Positions 1-7,314 of a stretch of DNA of 23,569 nucleotides are shown in pieces. Source of the stretch: Christensenella sp. UBA4379 (lineage in GTDB: Bacteria; Bacillota; Clostridia; Christensenellales; Aristaeellaceae). The first letter of the stretch is position 1; every line of letters starts with the position of its first letter. A program made the position numbers and the translations under genes. The notes below the pieces were generated by a model. The model did no database searches. It had not been told where the DNA came from and worked only from the letters and a program-made list of their open reading frames with translations. Location of the stretch: assembly GCA_002391225.1 (NCBI GenBank), contig DGRV01000021.1, forward strand, positions 109,799 through 133,367. Reading direction: 5' to 3'.

Positions 1-566
1 GTGATGGTGGAGCCGCCCTGCTGGGAGCCGGTGACGAAATTGCTGATCAGGGCGCCGGCGATGCGCTTCAGGTCCACCCCGTTGTGGGTGTAAAACCGGG
101 CGTCCTCCACGGCGACGAAGGCGTTGCGCAGCGGCAGAGGCATGGTGTCGATGGAGACCATGACCCGGTTTTCCGTGCCCTTATAATCGGTAATCTCCCG
201 CCCCTCGGCGTCATAGATAAAAGACGTCTGGGCCTGGTCGTCGATGACGGTCAGATCCAGCACCGGGGCGGTATCCATATAGGCCCGGGCGACGCCCAGC
301 ACCGCGCCCACCCCGGCCAGGGCCAGGATCAGCGCCGCCAGCACCATCAGCCGGAAGGCGTTGATCAAAACGGCGAGCAGGAAGGAGGGCTTTCGCTCCC
401 GGGGCTTAAAGATGGTCTTTTTATGTAACTCGTCTCCGTCCCGGCCGCTTTCGGCCAGCACGTCCAGCAGGCCCTCTTCCCCGTATTCGTCGACGTAGTC
501 GTCGTAATATTCGTTTAAAGGCAGGTCGATCGGATCGGACCTTTGGGATTGGTTCTTTTCTTTCAT
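1..566 (-). CDS. Class A penicillin-binding protein, N-terminal part (runs off left edge)
   Basis: This is the N-terminal 188 residues of a bifunctional peptidoglycan synthase; the transpeptidase half lies beyond the window. Residues 1-55 are an acidic cytoplasmic tail rich in Asp, Glu and Tyr. About residues 60-90 form a single membrane anchor. The extracellular glycosyltransferase (GT51) domain follows, with the hallmark sequence EDARFYTHNGVD, whose first Glu (E154) is the expected catalytic residue, and the start of the GGSTIT motif at the window edge. In this family the GT51 domain polymerises lipid II into glycan strands. The ATG overlaps the stop codon of the upstream C39-like gene (ATGA), so the two are probably translationally coupled. 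The family call is firm; the subtype (PBP1a, 1b or 2c) cannot be judged without the C-terminus. Confidence 0.93.
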   Translation of the reverse strand, partial: MKEKNQSQRSDPIDLPLNEYYDDYVDEYGEEGLLDVLAESGRDGDELHKKTIFKPRERKPSFLLAVLINAFRLMVLAALILALAGVGAVLGVARAYMDTAPVLDLTVIDDQAQTSFIYDAEGREITDYKGTENRVMVSIDTMPLPLRNAFVAVEDARFYTHNGVDLKRIAGALISNFVTGSQQGGSTI

Positions 567-1360
567 GGCTCAGCCGCCTTTGTGATATAGCGGTAGGAAA
601 CGACGTAGTCCATCATCGCCAGGGCCAGGTTCTCTCCGTTTTCCACGGCTTTGTTCAGGGCCTTTTTCCCCAGCATGGACAGGGGCAGGCTGGACTGGGA
701 CAGCCGCACGCAGGCCCCCTGGGGGGCGGGGACGTTGGAATCGCTGATCAGAAGGTCCGTTACCTGCCTGTCCTTGAGGATATAGCCCAGCAGGACCACC
801 GCGTGCCGGTGCCCGGAGCCGTTCAGCCTGCCGGAGGCGTTGAAATGTACGATCAGCCCGGCGTTTCCGCCCAGCTGGTTCATCGCTTCGGCCAGCGTCT
901 CGATCTTGTTGTGGCGGCGCTCGTCCTTGCGGACGCCGCTGTTTTTCAGGTTCGTATTGTACTGGGCCAGGTCATAGCTGTGAAAGTCCACCTGGTAGCG
1001 GGTGGCCAGCTTTCCCCAGGACACATAGTTGACCCAGCGGCGGGCCTCCCGGATGTCCCGGTTGTTGGCGGCGGTGACCTCCTGCCCGGTGATTTCCTGC
1101 CCGCTTAGGTTGGACAGGACCACGGAGGCGCAGTGCAGCACGCACGCCCCGGTCAGGGGAATGCCGGTATTGCCCTTATAGATCTCTTCCCCGGAATAAT
1201 AGGAGCGGGGCAGAAGGAGCATGGCGGCTTCGCCCTCCTCGGTCTTTACCAGCGGGGAAAGCTCGTACCACGTGTCCGGAAGGACGGCCTCTTCTTCCGC
1301 CGGAGCGCAGAATGGGATGAGGAGCAGCAGGCAGATCAGCAGCAGGGCCGGTTTTTTCAT
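563..1360 (-). CDS. Secreted C39-like cysteine-peptidase-fold protein
   Basis: A 265-residue exported protein. Residues 1-22 are a clear signal peptide (MKK, a Leu/Ile-rich core, then CAPA before an acidic stretch). The mature part resembles the papain-like C39 family fold: a TGACVLHC segment aligns with the usual GCGPTS nucleophile motif, GHRHAVVLLGY supplies the His, and LLISDSN the Asp/Asn position. The P of GCGP is replaced, so activity is likely but not certain. I chose the ATG at 1360 because a GAGG ribosome binding site precedes it and the signal peptide begins there; an upstream in-frame ATG at 1441 would put charged residues before the signal. It lies directly upstream of, and overlaps by 4 bp, the penicillin-binding protein gene. 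That suggests a role in cell-envelope or extracellular peptide processing (inference). No substrate can be named. Confidence 0.72.
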   Translation of the reverse strand: MKKPALLLICLLLLIPFCAPAEEEAVLPDTWYELSPLVKTEEGEAAMLLLPRSYYSGEEIYKGNTGIPLTGACVLHCASVVLSNLSGQEITGQEVTAANNRDIREARRWVNYVSWGKLATRYQVDFHSYDLAQYNTNLKNSGVRKDERRHNKIETLAEAMNQLGGNAGLIVHFNASGRLNGSGHRHAVVLLGYILKDRQVTDLLISDSNVPAPQGACVRLSQSSLPLSMLGKKALNKAVENGENLALAMMDYVVSYRYITKAAEP

Positions 1361-1499
1361 ACATCGCCTCAAGAATCCAAAATCAGTGCCCGGGCCAGCT
1401 TCAGGCCGCTCGTCCGGCCTTCGCTCTCCCGGCACAAACAATCCTTATTCGACCCGCGCAGGTGGTTTTCCTGCCGGAGGTTGTAAAAACTCGGCCCAT

Positions 1500-1528
1500 T
1501 TGAAAGAAACGGGAAGGGGTGGTATAAT
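1500..1528 (+). promoter_or_regulatory. Sigma-A promoter of the DUF5058/M20 operon
   Basis: TTGAAA at 1500-1505 and a perfect TATAAT at 1523-1528 are separated by 17 bp. They lie 35 bp upstream of the DUF5058-like start codon, in the divergent gap with the C39-like gene. No equally good promoter was seen for the minus-strand genes. Confidence 0.85.
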
Positions 1529-1562
1529 ACACCGGTACAATGCTTTTCGGGAGGGATGTTCC

Positions 1563-2303
1563 ATGTCAGTGCTTTCACAGCTGAACCGGCCGGAGCTTTA
1601 CCTGATCTGCGGCGGGATCATCTTATTTATCGCCATTGTCTGCGTGGTCTTCATCGTCCGCGCCTGGCGGATGGGAAAACGCCTTGGAATGGACGTGACC
1701 AAAATGAAGCGGGCGGTGACGGCCAGCGCTACCTTTTCCGTGCTGCCCAGCGTCGGGATTTTGCTGGGCGTGCTGGCCCTGAGCGGGAGCCTCGGCACCC
1801 CGTGGCCGTGGCTGCGCCTGTCGGTGATCGGGGCGCTTCACTACGAGACCCAGGTGGCCGACGCCGCGGCCGAGCAGATCGGCATCAAGCTGAGCGCGGA
1901 CCAGATGACGGTGCAGGCCTTTTCGACCATCGCCCTGCTGATGAGCGTCTGCATCATGTGGGGGATGATCCTGGCGGCGATCTTCAACCCCAGGTACACG
2001 AAAAAACTCCAGGGCAAAGGAAACGGCTCCGGCAAGCCGGGCTTTGGGGACCGGGCGATGGTGGCCATGTTCATCGGCATGGTCAGCGCCTACATCGGCA
2101 GCTACATCGGCGGCTTCGTCTCCGGCGGGGGCAGGTTCACCTTTGCCGGCAGCTGGCTGCCGCTGGCGGTGGCGGTCGTCTCGGCGGCGGTGATGGCCCT
2201 GCTTTCCTGGCTGTCTGAAAAGAAGAATATGAAGTGGCTGGACAATTTCTCCATCGCCGTCAGCATGCTTTGCGGGATGGCGGCGGCCGTGCTGATTGGA
2301 TAA
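1563..2303 (+). CDS. DUF5058-family integral membrane protein
   Basis: A 246-residue hydrophobic protein with about six membrane segments (near residues 12-33, 50-75, 115-140, 160-185, 192-215 and 225-245). A soluble stretch around residues 80-115 contains the sequence HYETQVADAAAEQ. Overall pattern and length match the DUF5058 family of Bacillota membrane proteins, whose function is unknown to me. The start ATG at 1563 follows a GGGAGG site and a consensus promoter. The next gene, 15 bp downstream, is a second polytopic membrane protein, and the third is a membrane-anchored M20 peptidase. This suggests a two-subunit transporter or channel working with a hydrolase (inference). Recognition as DUF5058 is from memory of the family and should be confirmed by a profile search. 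Confidence 0.7.
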   Translation: MSVLSQLNRPELYLICGGIILFIAIVCVVFIVRAWRMGKRLGMDVTKMKRAVTASATFSVLPSVGILLGVLALSGSLGTPWPWLRLSVIGALHYETQVADAAAEQIGIKLSADQMTVQAFSTIALLMSVCIMWGMILAAIFNPRYTKKLQGKGNGSGKPGFGDRAMVAMFIGMVSAYIGSYIGGFVSGGGRFTFAGSWLPLAVAVVSAAVMALLSWLSEKKNMKWLDNFSIAVSMLCGMAAAVLIG

Positions 2304-2318
2304 GGGAGGGACAGAAGG

Positions 2319-2996
2319 ATGAACCGGGAACAGATGTATGAAGATTATCTCAAAGGGACTCACCGCCTGGGCAGGCTGGTGTCGGTGCTGACGCTGATCA
2401 TGCTGGTCGGCGCTCCCTTCCTGATCGGCGGGATCCTGGGGGCCATGCCCGACATGGGGGCCGCCGCGCGGGGCTTCCTGGCGGCCGGCCTGGTCTGGAC
2501 GGCGTCCAGCGTGGTGGAGTACCTGGTCTATACGCCCATGCTGGGGGCCGGCGGCAGCTACCTGGCCTTTATCACCGGCAACCTGATCAACATGAAGATT
2601 CCCTGCGCGATGAACGCCCGGGAACTGGCGGGGGTCAAAACCGGGACGGCGGAAAACGAGGTCATTTCCACCCTGTCTATCGCCGTTTCTTCCCTGGTGA
2701 CCATCGCCGTCCTCGCCCTGGGCGTGGTGCTGATGATCCCGCTCCAGCCGGTACTCCAGAGCCCGGTCCTGCAGCCGGCCTTTGACTGCGTGGTGCCCGC
2801 CCTGTTCGGGGCCATGGCCTACCGCTATTACCGTAGGGACGTGCGCTTGGCGCTGATCCCCCTGGCCGTGATGACGGTCTTGTTCGTGCTGGTGCCGTCT
2901 TTGACCGCCTCCACCAGCATGATGATCATCCCCAGCGGAGCCATCGCCATCGGGCTTTCCTACCTGGCCTGGCGGCGCGGTCAGAAGGAGGCGTAA
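2319..2996 (+). CDS. Polytopic membrane protein, probable partner of the DUF5058-like protein
   Basis: A 225-residue protein with about five or six predicted membrane segments (near residues 18-42, 50-72, 118-145, 155-172, 178-196 and 200-218). The cytoplasmic or loop region at about residues 85-112 (GNLINMKIPCAMNARELAGV) is the most polar, Asn- and Gly-rich part and looks like a conserved functional loop. I do not recognise a named family with confidence. It starts 15 bp after the DUF5058-like gene and ends 3 bp before the M20 peptidase ATG, whose AAGGAGG site lies in this gene's last codons. Co-translation of all three is therefore likely. A similar number of segments in the two neighbouring membrane proteins is compatible with a heteromeric transporter (inference). 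Confidence 0.62.
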   Translation: MNREQMYEDYLKGTHRLGRLVSVLTLIMLVGAPFLIGGILGAMPDMGAAARGFLAAGLVWTASSVVEYLVYTPMLGAGGSYLAFITGNLINMKIPCAMNARELAGVKTGTAENEVISTLSIAVSSLVTIAVLALGVVLMIPLQPVLQSPVLQPAFDCVVPALFGAMAYRYYRRDVRLALIPLAVMTVLFVLVPSLTASTSMMIIPSGAIAIGLSYLAWRRGQKEA

Positions 2997-2999
2997 ACA

Positions 3000-4436
3000 A
3001 TGGCGGTGCTTTGGTGTCTGCTGGGCCTTTTGTGCGTTATCCTGCTCGCTCTGCTGGCGGCGGTGATCCGCACGCTCTTAGGGCCTAAAAAGCGCTCTGA
3101 CTACGTTCCCGTGCCGGACCCGGCCCGGGCGATGGTCTACGCGGAAAAGCTCTCCCGAATGGTGCGGGTCGATACCGTTTCCGTCCCGGATACGAACCAG
3201 AGGGAAAAGTTCCTCCAATTCCACCGGGTGCTGGAGGAGCTTTTTCCCCTGGTGCACCAGCGCCTGGAAAAGACCGAGATCGACGGGAACCTCCTCTTTT
3301 TCTGGAAGGGAAAGTCCTCTCAAAAGCCCCTGGTGCTGATGAGCCACCAGGACGTCGTCCCGGCGGAGGGGGAATGGATCCATCCGCCCTTTTCCGGCGA
3401 CATCGCGGACGGCAAGGTCTGGGGCCGCGGCACCTCCGATACCAAATGCTCGGTGATGGCGTTTTTTCAGGCCGCGGAGGAGCTGCTGGCGGAGGGCTAT
3501 GTCCCGGAAAACGACGTTTACCTTTCCTCCTCCTGTACGGAGGAATGGGCGGGGGACGGCTGCCCCAAGCTGGTGGCGGAGATGAAAAAACGCGGGGTCC
3601 GGCCCTTCCTGGTGGTGGACGAGGGCGGCGGCATCATCACCGAGCCCATCAAGGGGATCCCCGGCAATTTCGCCATGCTCGGCGTGTTTGAAAAGGGCAA
3701 GGCGGATGTGCTGCTGCGGGCGACGTCCAACGGCGGCCATGCCAGCGCGCCCAAGGCCCACTCTCCGATCGCCCGCCTGGCGGACTTCGTCCATGAAGTG
3801 GAAACCAAGCCGGTGTTCAAGCGGCGCATGTCCCGGGAGGTCTCGGCCATGTTTGAAACCCTGGCGCCCTACGCCTCCTTCCCGCTGAGGCTGGTGTTCG
3901 GGAACCTCTGGCTGTTCAGGCCTGTGCTGCTCAAAGTGCTGCCCATGATCAGCGCCCAGGGCGGGGCCATGATCCGCACGACGGTCGCCTTCACCATGCA
4001 GTCCGGCTCGGACGCCTTCAACGTCATGCCGCAGGAAGCGACGCTGGGCGCGAACCTGCGCTTTATTCCCCACCAGGGGATGAAGGAGAGCCTGGCCGTC
4101 CTGGAAAAACTGGCGAAAAAGCACAAGCTGACCATGGAGGTCTTCCACGCCTCCGATTATACCGAGCCAGCGGACATCACCTGCGACGCCTTCCGGACCG
4201 TGGAGCGCACCGTCGCCCAGACCTTCCCCGGCTGCCCGTCCAGCCCCTATGTGATGACCGGCGCGACGGATTCCCGCTTCTATCAGGACATCTGCGACTG
4301 CGTGGTCCGCTTTGCGCCGGTGGTGTACGGCCCGGAGCAGATGCAGGGCATGCACGGCCTGAACGAGACCATCGAATACAGCTGCCTGCCCGGAGCGGTG
4401 GACTTTTATAAAAACCTGATCGGGAACGTGCGCTGA
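3000..4436 (+). CDS. Membrane-anchored M20 metallopeptidase, PM20D1/carboxypeptidase-S type
   Basis: A 478-residue dizinc hydrolase. Residues 4-27 form a hydrophobic N-terminal anchor, and the rest matches the M20 family. Visible metal and catalytic residues are H116 and D118 (MSHQDVV), D147 (GRGTSDTK), E181/E182 (CTEEW), D207 (VVDEGGG) and H452 (MQGMHGLNE). The lid domain lies at about residues 230-350. Length and layout fit the PM20D1/carboxypeptidase-S branch, which hydrolyses small peptides or N-acyl amino acids; the substrate here is unknown. The anchor is short with basic residues after it (GPKKRS), so the catalytic domain may face either side of the membrane. It is the last gene of the DUF5058 operon, which suggests it processes what the two membrane proteins move (inference). 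Confidence 0.88.
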   Translation: MAVLWCLLGLLCVILLALLAAVIRTLLGPKKRSDYVPVPDPARAMVYAEKLSRMVRVDTVSVPDTNQREKFLQFHRVLEELFPLVHQRLEKTEIDGNLLFFWKGKSSQKPLVLMSHQDVVPAEGEWIHPPFSGDIADGKVWGRGTSDTKCSVMAFFQAAEELLAEGYVPENDVYLSSSCTEEWAGDGCPKLVAEMKKRGVRPFLVVDEGGGIITEPIKGIPGNFAMLGVFEKGKADVLLRATSNGGHASAPKAHSPIARLADFVHEVETKPVFKRRMSREVSAMFETLAPYASFPLRLVFGNLWLFRPVLLKVLPMISAQGGAMIRTTVAFTMQSGSDAFNVMPQEATLGANLRFIPHQGMKESLAVLEKLAKKHKLTMEVFHASDYTEPADITCDAFRTVERTVAQTFPGCPSSPYVMTGATDSRFYQDICDCVVRFAPVVYGPEQMQGMHGLNETIEYSCLPGAVDFYKNLIGNVR

Positions 4437-4447
4437 GGGCCGGACGC

Positions 4448-4477
4448 TTGCCAACGGCGATGACATGATTGTATAAT
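4448..4477 (+). promoter_or_regulatory. Sigma-A promoter of the HPr-kinase-like/S26 pair
   Basis: TTGCCA at 4448-4453, an 18-bp spacer and a perfect TATAAT at 4472-4477. Transcription would start near 4484 and give a leader of about 55 nt before the GTG start at 4540. Confidence 0.75.
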
Positions 4478-4539
4478 GAACCGGATGAAACCGCTTGCCG
4501 CTGCGGGCGGAGACGGAACCGTCCAATAAGGAGATGCGC

Positions 4540-5280
4540 GTGGCTGAATTTGTGATCGAGATTGCCGGGGTGCCGGTGGGCGTCCGGAGCCGGTTTGACG
4601 AAACGAAGGAATTTCTTTCGGACTACTTGAGCGACCGGGAGCCGCTTTTGTCGGTGGAGCCGAGTCAGGAGGATCTAAACAGGATCCAGCGCAGCTTTGA
4701 CCGCATGGCCGAAGCGGACGGCGAGCCCAGGCGCGAATATCACCCCATTTTTCTGGAAAAAAACGCCGTGCACGCCCTGCTGGCGGACAGGCTGGTGGCC
4801 TTTGACGTCCTGCTGATGCACGGCTCAGCCCTCTGCATGGACGGGCAGGCCTATATCTTTACGGCTCCGAGCGGCACGGGCAAGAGCACCCACGCCCGTC
4901 TGTGGCGGGAGGCCTTCGGCAGCCGGGTGTGGATGATTAACGACGATAAGCCCCTTCTGCGGGTCGAAAACGGCGGCGTGACCGTGTATGGTTCGCCCTG
5001 GGACGGAAAGCACCGCCTCAGCAGGAACGACAGCGCGCCCCTCAAGGCGGTCGTGTCCCTCCGGCGACAGGAAGAAAACCTGATGGAGCCCCTTTCCAAG
5101 GAGGAAGCCTTCCCGGTGCTGATGAGCCAGTGCTACCGCCCCCGGAACCCGGCGGTGATGGCCCGGGTAATCAGCCTGGAAAAGACCATCCTGGACCTTG
5201 CGGGGTTTTACCGGCTTTCCTGCAATATGTCGCCCGAGGCGGCGCAGGTCGCCTACCGGGGCATGAACCCCGAAGCGTAA
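4540..5280 (+). CDS. HPr-kinase-fold P-loop protein (SynChlorMet/lasso-kinase-like)
   Basis: A 246-residue soluble protein with a Walker A loop APSGTGKSTH (K115, S116) preceded by LLMHGSALCMDG and followed by WMINDDKPLL, the usual arrangement in the HPr kinase/PEP-carboxykinase fold. It lacks the N-terminal domain of true HPr kinase/phosphorylase, so it belongs to the small HprK-related proteins found with PqqD-like or S24/S26 proteins and in some lasso-peptide clusters, where homologues phosphorylate the peptide. I chose the GTG at 4540: AATAAGGAG ends 6 bp before it. The in-frame ATG at 4534 abuts that site with no spacer, and the ATG at 4495 lacks one. An S24/S26 peptidase follows 64 bp downstream. 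No PqqD protein or precursor peptide was found beside it. The substrate is unknown. Confidence 0.78.
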   Translation: MAEFVIEIAGVPVGVRSRFDETKEFLSDYLSDREPLLSVEPSQEDLNRIQRSFDRMAEADGEPRREYHPIFLEKNAVHALLADRLVAFDVLLMHGSALCMDGQAYIFTAPSGTGKSTHARLWREAFGSRVWMINDDKPLLRVENGGVTVYGSPWDGKHRLSRNDSAPLKAVVSLRRQEENLMEPLSKEEAFPVLMSQCYRPRNPAVMARVISLEKTILDLAGFYRLSCNMSPEAAQVAYRGMNPEA

Positions 5281-5344
5281 AAGCGGAAGCGCGAGCCCAA
5301 AGAATCGGCGACCGGAAGAAAAAACACAGGGGGCTGCTTGCCTG

Positions 5345-5779
5345 ATGACGATGACACTGGAACAACTGCTTGCCCGGGACGGGAGGCTGATCTACAAGAT
5401 CAGCGGGATCAGCATGGAGCCCATGCTCCGGCAGAACCGGGACCTGGTGATGATCCGGGTGCCGGAGGAGCGCCTCAAAAAGTACGACGTGGCCCTCTAC
5501 AAGCGCGGCAGCAGCTACGTCCTGCACCGGGTGATCGCCGTCCGGGAGGACCATTACCTGATCCGGGGGGACAATACCTACGTCCTTGAAAACGTGCCCG
5601 ACAGCGTGGTGCTCGGGGTGCTGACCATGTTCCGTCGAAAGGGCCGGGAAATCAAGGTGACGGACAAAGGCTACCTTTTTTACGCCCGCTTCTGGACGGC
5701 CATCTATCCCATGCGCTGGTGCCTGTACTGGGAAAAACGCGCTTTCCGTTCGATTGCCAGAAGACTTAGGCTTCGGTAA
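5345..5779 (+). CDS. S24/S26-family peptidase (signal-peptidase-like, no membrane anchor)
   Basis: A 144-residue protein with the S26 nucleophile motif GISMEPML (S23). LHRVIAV (H61) stands where bacterial signal peptidases have the general-base Lys, so it has the Ser/His arrangement of the ER/SipW type. LIRGDNT gives the usual GDN box at about residues 75-79. Unlike SipW it has no N-terminal membrane segment; only the basic C-terminus (RFWTAIYPMRWCLYW to RRLRLR) might touch the membrane. It follows the HPr-kinase-like gene in the same direction and ends at a terminator. Such small S24/S26 proteins recur beside HprK-like and PqqD-like genes, and their substrate is not established to my knowledge. 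An alternative start is the ATG at 5351. The ribosome binding site (CAGGGGG near 5327) is distant. Confidence 0.8.
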   Translation: MTMTLEQLLARDGRLIYKISGISMEPMLRQNRDLVMIRVPEERLKKYDVALYKRGSSYVLHRVIAVREDHYLIRGDNTYVLENVPDSVVLGVLTMFRRKGREIKVTDKGYLFYARFWTAIYPMRWCLYWEKRAFRSIARRLRLR

Positions 5780-5803
5780 AATGCCTTTCGGGGCGTTTTT
5801 TCT
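5778..5803 (+). terminator. Rho-independent terminator after the S26 gene
   Basis: AAAATGCC pairs with GGCGTTTT (one G-T pair) around a TTTCGG loop, followed by a T-rich tail at 5796-5803. The stem begins inside the stop codon of the S26 gene and separates it from tldD. Confidence 0.8.
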
Positions 5804-5834
5804 TTGGCCTGATCAAAACTTAATCCCTTCCGGC

Positions 5835-5863
5835 TTGACACAGACGGGCGCATCCGGTATCAT
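5835..5863 (+). promoter_or_regulatory. Sigma-A promoter of tldD-tldE
   Basis: A perfect TTGACA at 5835-5840, a 17-bp spacer and TATCAT at 5858-5863. It lies 64 bp before the tldD start and just after the preceding terminator, so tldDE forms its own transcription unit. Confidence 0.82.
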
Positions 5864-5927
5864 AAACGGTGAAAGTTTGCCGGAAACAGCATCCAATAAG
5901 GCTTTTCCGGCGCTACGGGAGGAACAT

Positions 5928-7313
5928 ATGCTGAAGGATATCATTACCCCGCAAAAAGCCCTTTTTGCGGACGGGATGCAGACCGTGCTGCGCGGCCATG
6001 AAAACCGGAGCCGGCGCGTGGTGCTGCTCAAAGGGAACCTGGTGCAGAACGGCCGGTCGTCCAGCCGGGGCATCAGCGCCCGGGTGACCAAGAACGGCCG
6101 GTACGGCTTTTCGTCCGCCGCTTCCTATACGGAGGAGGACGCCCAGGCCGTCCTGCGCGCCGCGACGGAGAACGCCGCCTTCCTGGACGCCCGGGCCCAA
6201 AGCGCCGGCCGCTCCTACCCGGCCCTGGCGGGGACCAAGGCGCTGCCGCTCCGGCCCATCGTGGACGTGGAGCAGAAGCGCTTCATCGACCTGTGCCATA
6301 CGGTGGACGAATACGTGGTGGCCCACTGCCCGAAGCTCACCAGCCGGACGGTGGTCTATACGGAGGATTCGCAGGACAAGATCATCGTTTCGTCCGACGC
6401 CGCCTCCGGTCATGTCTCCTATCCCCGCTGCTATCTGTACGTGATGATGACGGCGGAGTCCAAGGCGGGCGTGCCGGTGGAGCTGTTCAAGGCCTTCGGG
6501 GGCGGCGGCAGCTTTGAAGACCATTTTATAGACCTGGAGCCCCTGTATCGGGGCGTCGACGAGCTGTACGGAAGGCTCATGGACAAGGCGGAGGGCGTCT
6601 GGGCCGAGGCCGGGGTCAAGACCGTCATCCTGGGCGGGATGATGGGCGGCATGCTGGCCCACGAGGCCGTCGGCCACACGGTGGAGGCGGACCTGGTGCT
6701 GGGCGGCAGCGTGGCCGGGCCCAACCTTCACAAACGGGTCGCGTCCGACCTGGTGACGCTGGTGGATTACGCCCATACCGCCTTCGGCGAAACCGTCCCC
6801 CTGCCGGTGTACCTGGACGACGAGGGCACGCTGGCGCAGGATGTGACGCTGATTCAGAACGGCATCCTGACCGGCTATATGAACAACCGGGAGACGGCCC
6901 AGCATTTCGGCATGACGCCGGCCGGTAACGCCCGGGCCTGGACCTACGCGGACGAGCCGCTGATCAGGATGCGCAACACCGCCATCCTGCCCGGCAAAGA
7001 CAGCCTTTCCGACATGATCGCTTCCATCGACGACGGGTACTACCTGATCGACAGCTCCAACGGCCAGGCTGACCTGACGGGCGAGTTCATGTTCGGCGTC
7101 TCCTTGGGCTACGAGATCAAGAAGGGCAAGCTCGGCCGGGCTCTGCTGGATACCACGGTGTCCGGCATCGCCTTTGAAATGCTCAAAACCGTCGACATGG
7201 TTTCGGACCGCGTCACCTGGTCTTCCAGCGGCTTCTGCGGCAAAAAACAGCCGATGCCGGTGGGCATGGCCGGGCCGGAAATGCGCCTGAAAATCTCGAT
7301 CGGAGGTAGATAA
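5928..7313 (+). CDS. tldD: TldD family metallopeptidase
   Basis: A 461-residue protein of the TldD/PmbA (M103) family. It carries the HExxxH zinc motif HEAVGH (H245, E246, H250) within a Gly/Met-rich stretch, which marks it as the catalytic subunit. TldD and TldE form a heterodimer that degrades unfolded peptides. In enterobacteria it removes leader peptides during microcin B17 maturation and takes part in CcdA degradation. The start at 5928 follows a GGGAGGA site; the reading frame stays open further upstream to 5754, but that would run through the terminator and promoter. tldE begins 1 bp after the stop codon. The cytosolic partner pair is complete here. Its position just after an HPr-kinase-like and S26 pair may be meaningful, though a terminator and a promoter separate them. 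Confidence 0.95.
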   Translation: MLKDIITPQKALFADGMQTVLRGHENRSRRVVLLKGNLVQNGRSSSRGISARVTKNGRYGFSSAASYTEEDAQAVLRAATENAAFLDARAQSAGRSYPALAGTKALPLRPIVDVEQKRFIDLCHTVDEYVVAHCPKLTSRTVVYTEDSQDKIIVSSDAASGHVSYPRCYLYVMMTAESKAGVPVELFKAFGGGGSFEDHFIDLEPLYRGVDELYGRLMDKAEGVWAEAGVKTVILGGMMGGMLAHEAVGHTVEADLVLGGSVAGPNLHKRVASDLVTLVDYAHTAFGETVPLPVYLDDEGTLAQDVTLIQNGILTGYMNNRETAQHFGMTPAGNARAWTYADEPLIRMRNTAILPGKDSLSDMIASIDDGYYLIDSSNGQADLTGEFMFGVSLGYEIKKGKLGRALLDTTVSGIAFEMLKTVDMVSDRVTWSSSGFCGKKQPMPVGMAGPEMRLKISIGGR

Positions 7314-7314
7314 C

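Noticed and set aside
1361..1441. Earlier start of the C39-like gene at 1441
   Set aside because: It adds 27 charged residues before the signal peptide and has no good ribosome binding site, whereas 1360 has GAGG and a normal signal.
3078..4526. Long open frame on the minus strand opposite the M20 gene (about 480 codons)
   Set aside because: Its composition (Gly, Arg, His, Ala, Val rich, no domain motif) is that of an antisense shadow in GC-rich DNA; the plus-strand M20 has all catalytic motifs.
4485..4529. A 14-codon open frame right after the -10 box, ending at the ribosome binding site of the HPr-kinase-like gene
   Set aside because: It would be leaderless, since transcription starts near its ATG, it has no ribosome binding site, and its sequence shows no leader or precursor features. 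Chance is the simpler reading.
4540..5280. True HPr kinase/phosphorylase (hprK)
   Set aside because: The protein lacks the N-terminal domain of HprK and is about 60 residues shorter; only the P-loop fold is shared.
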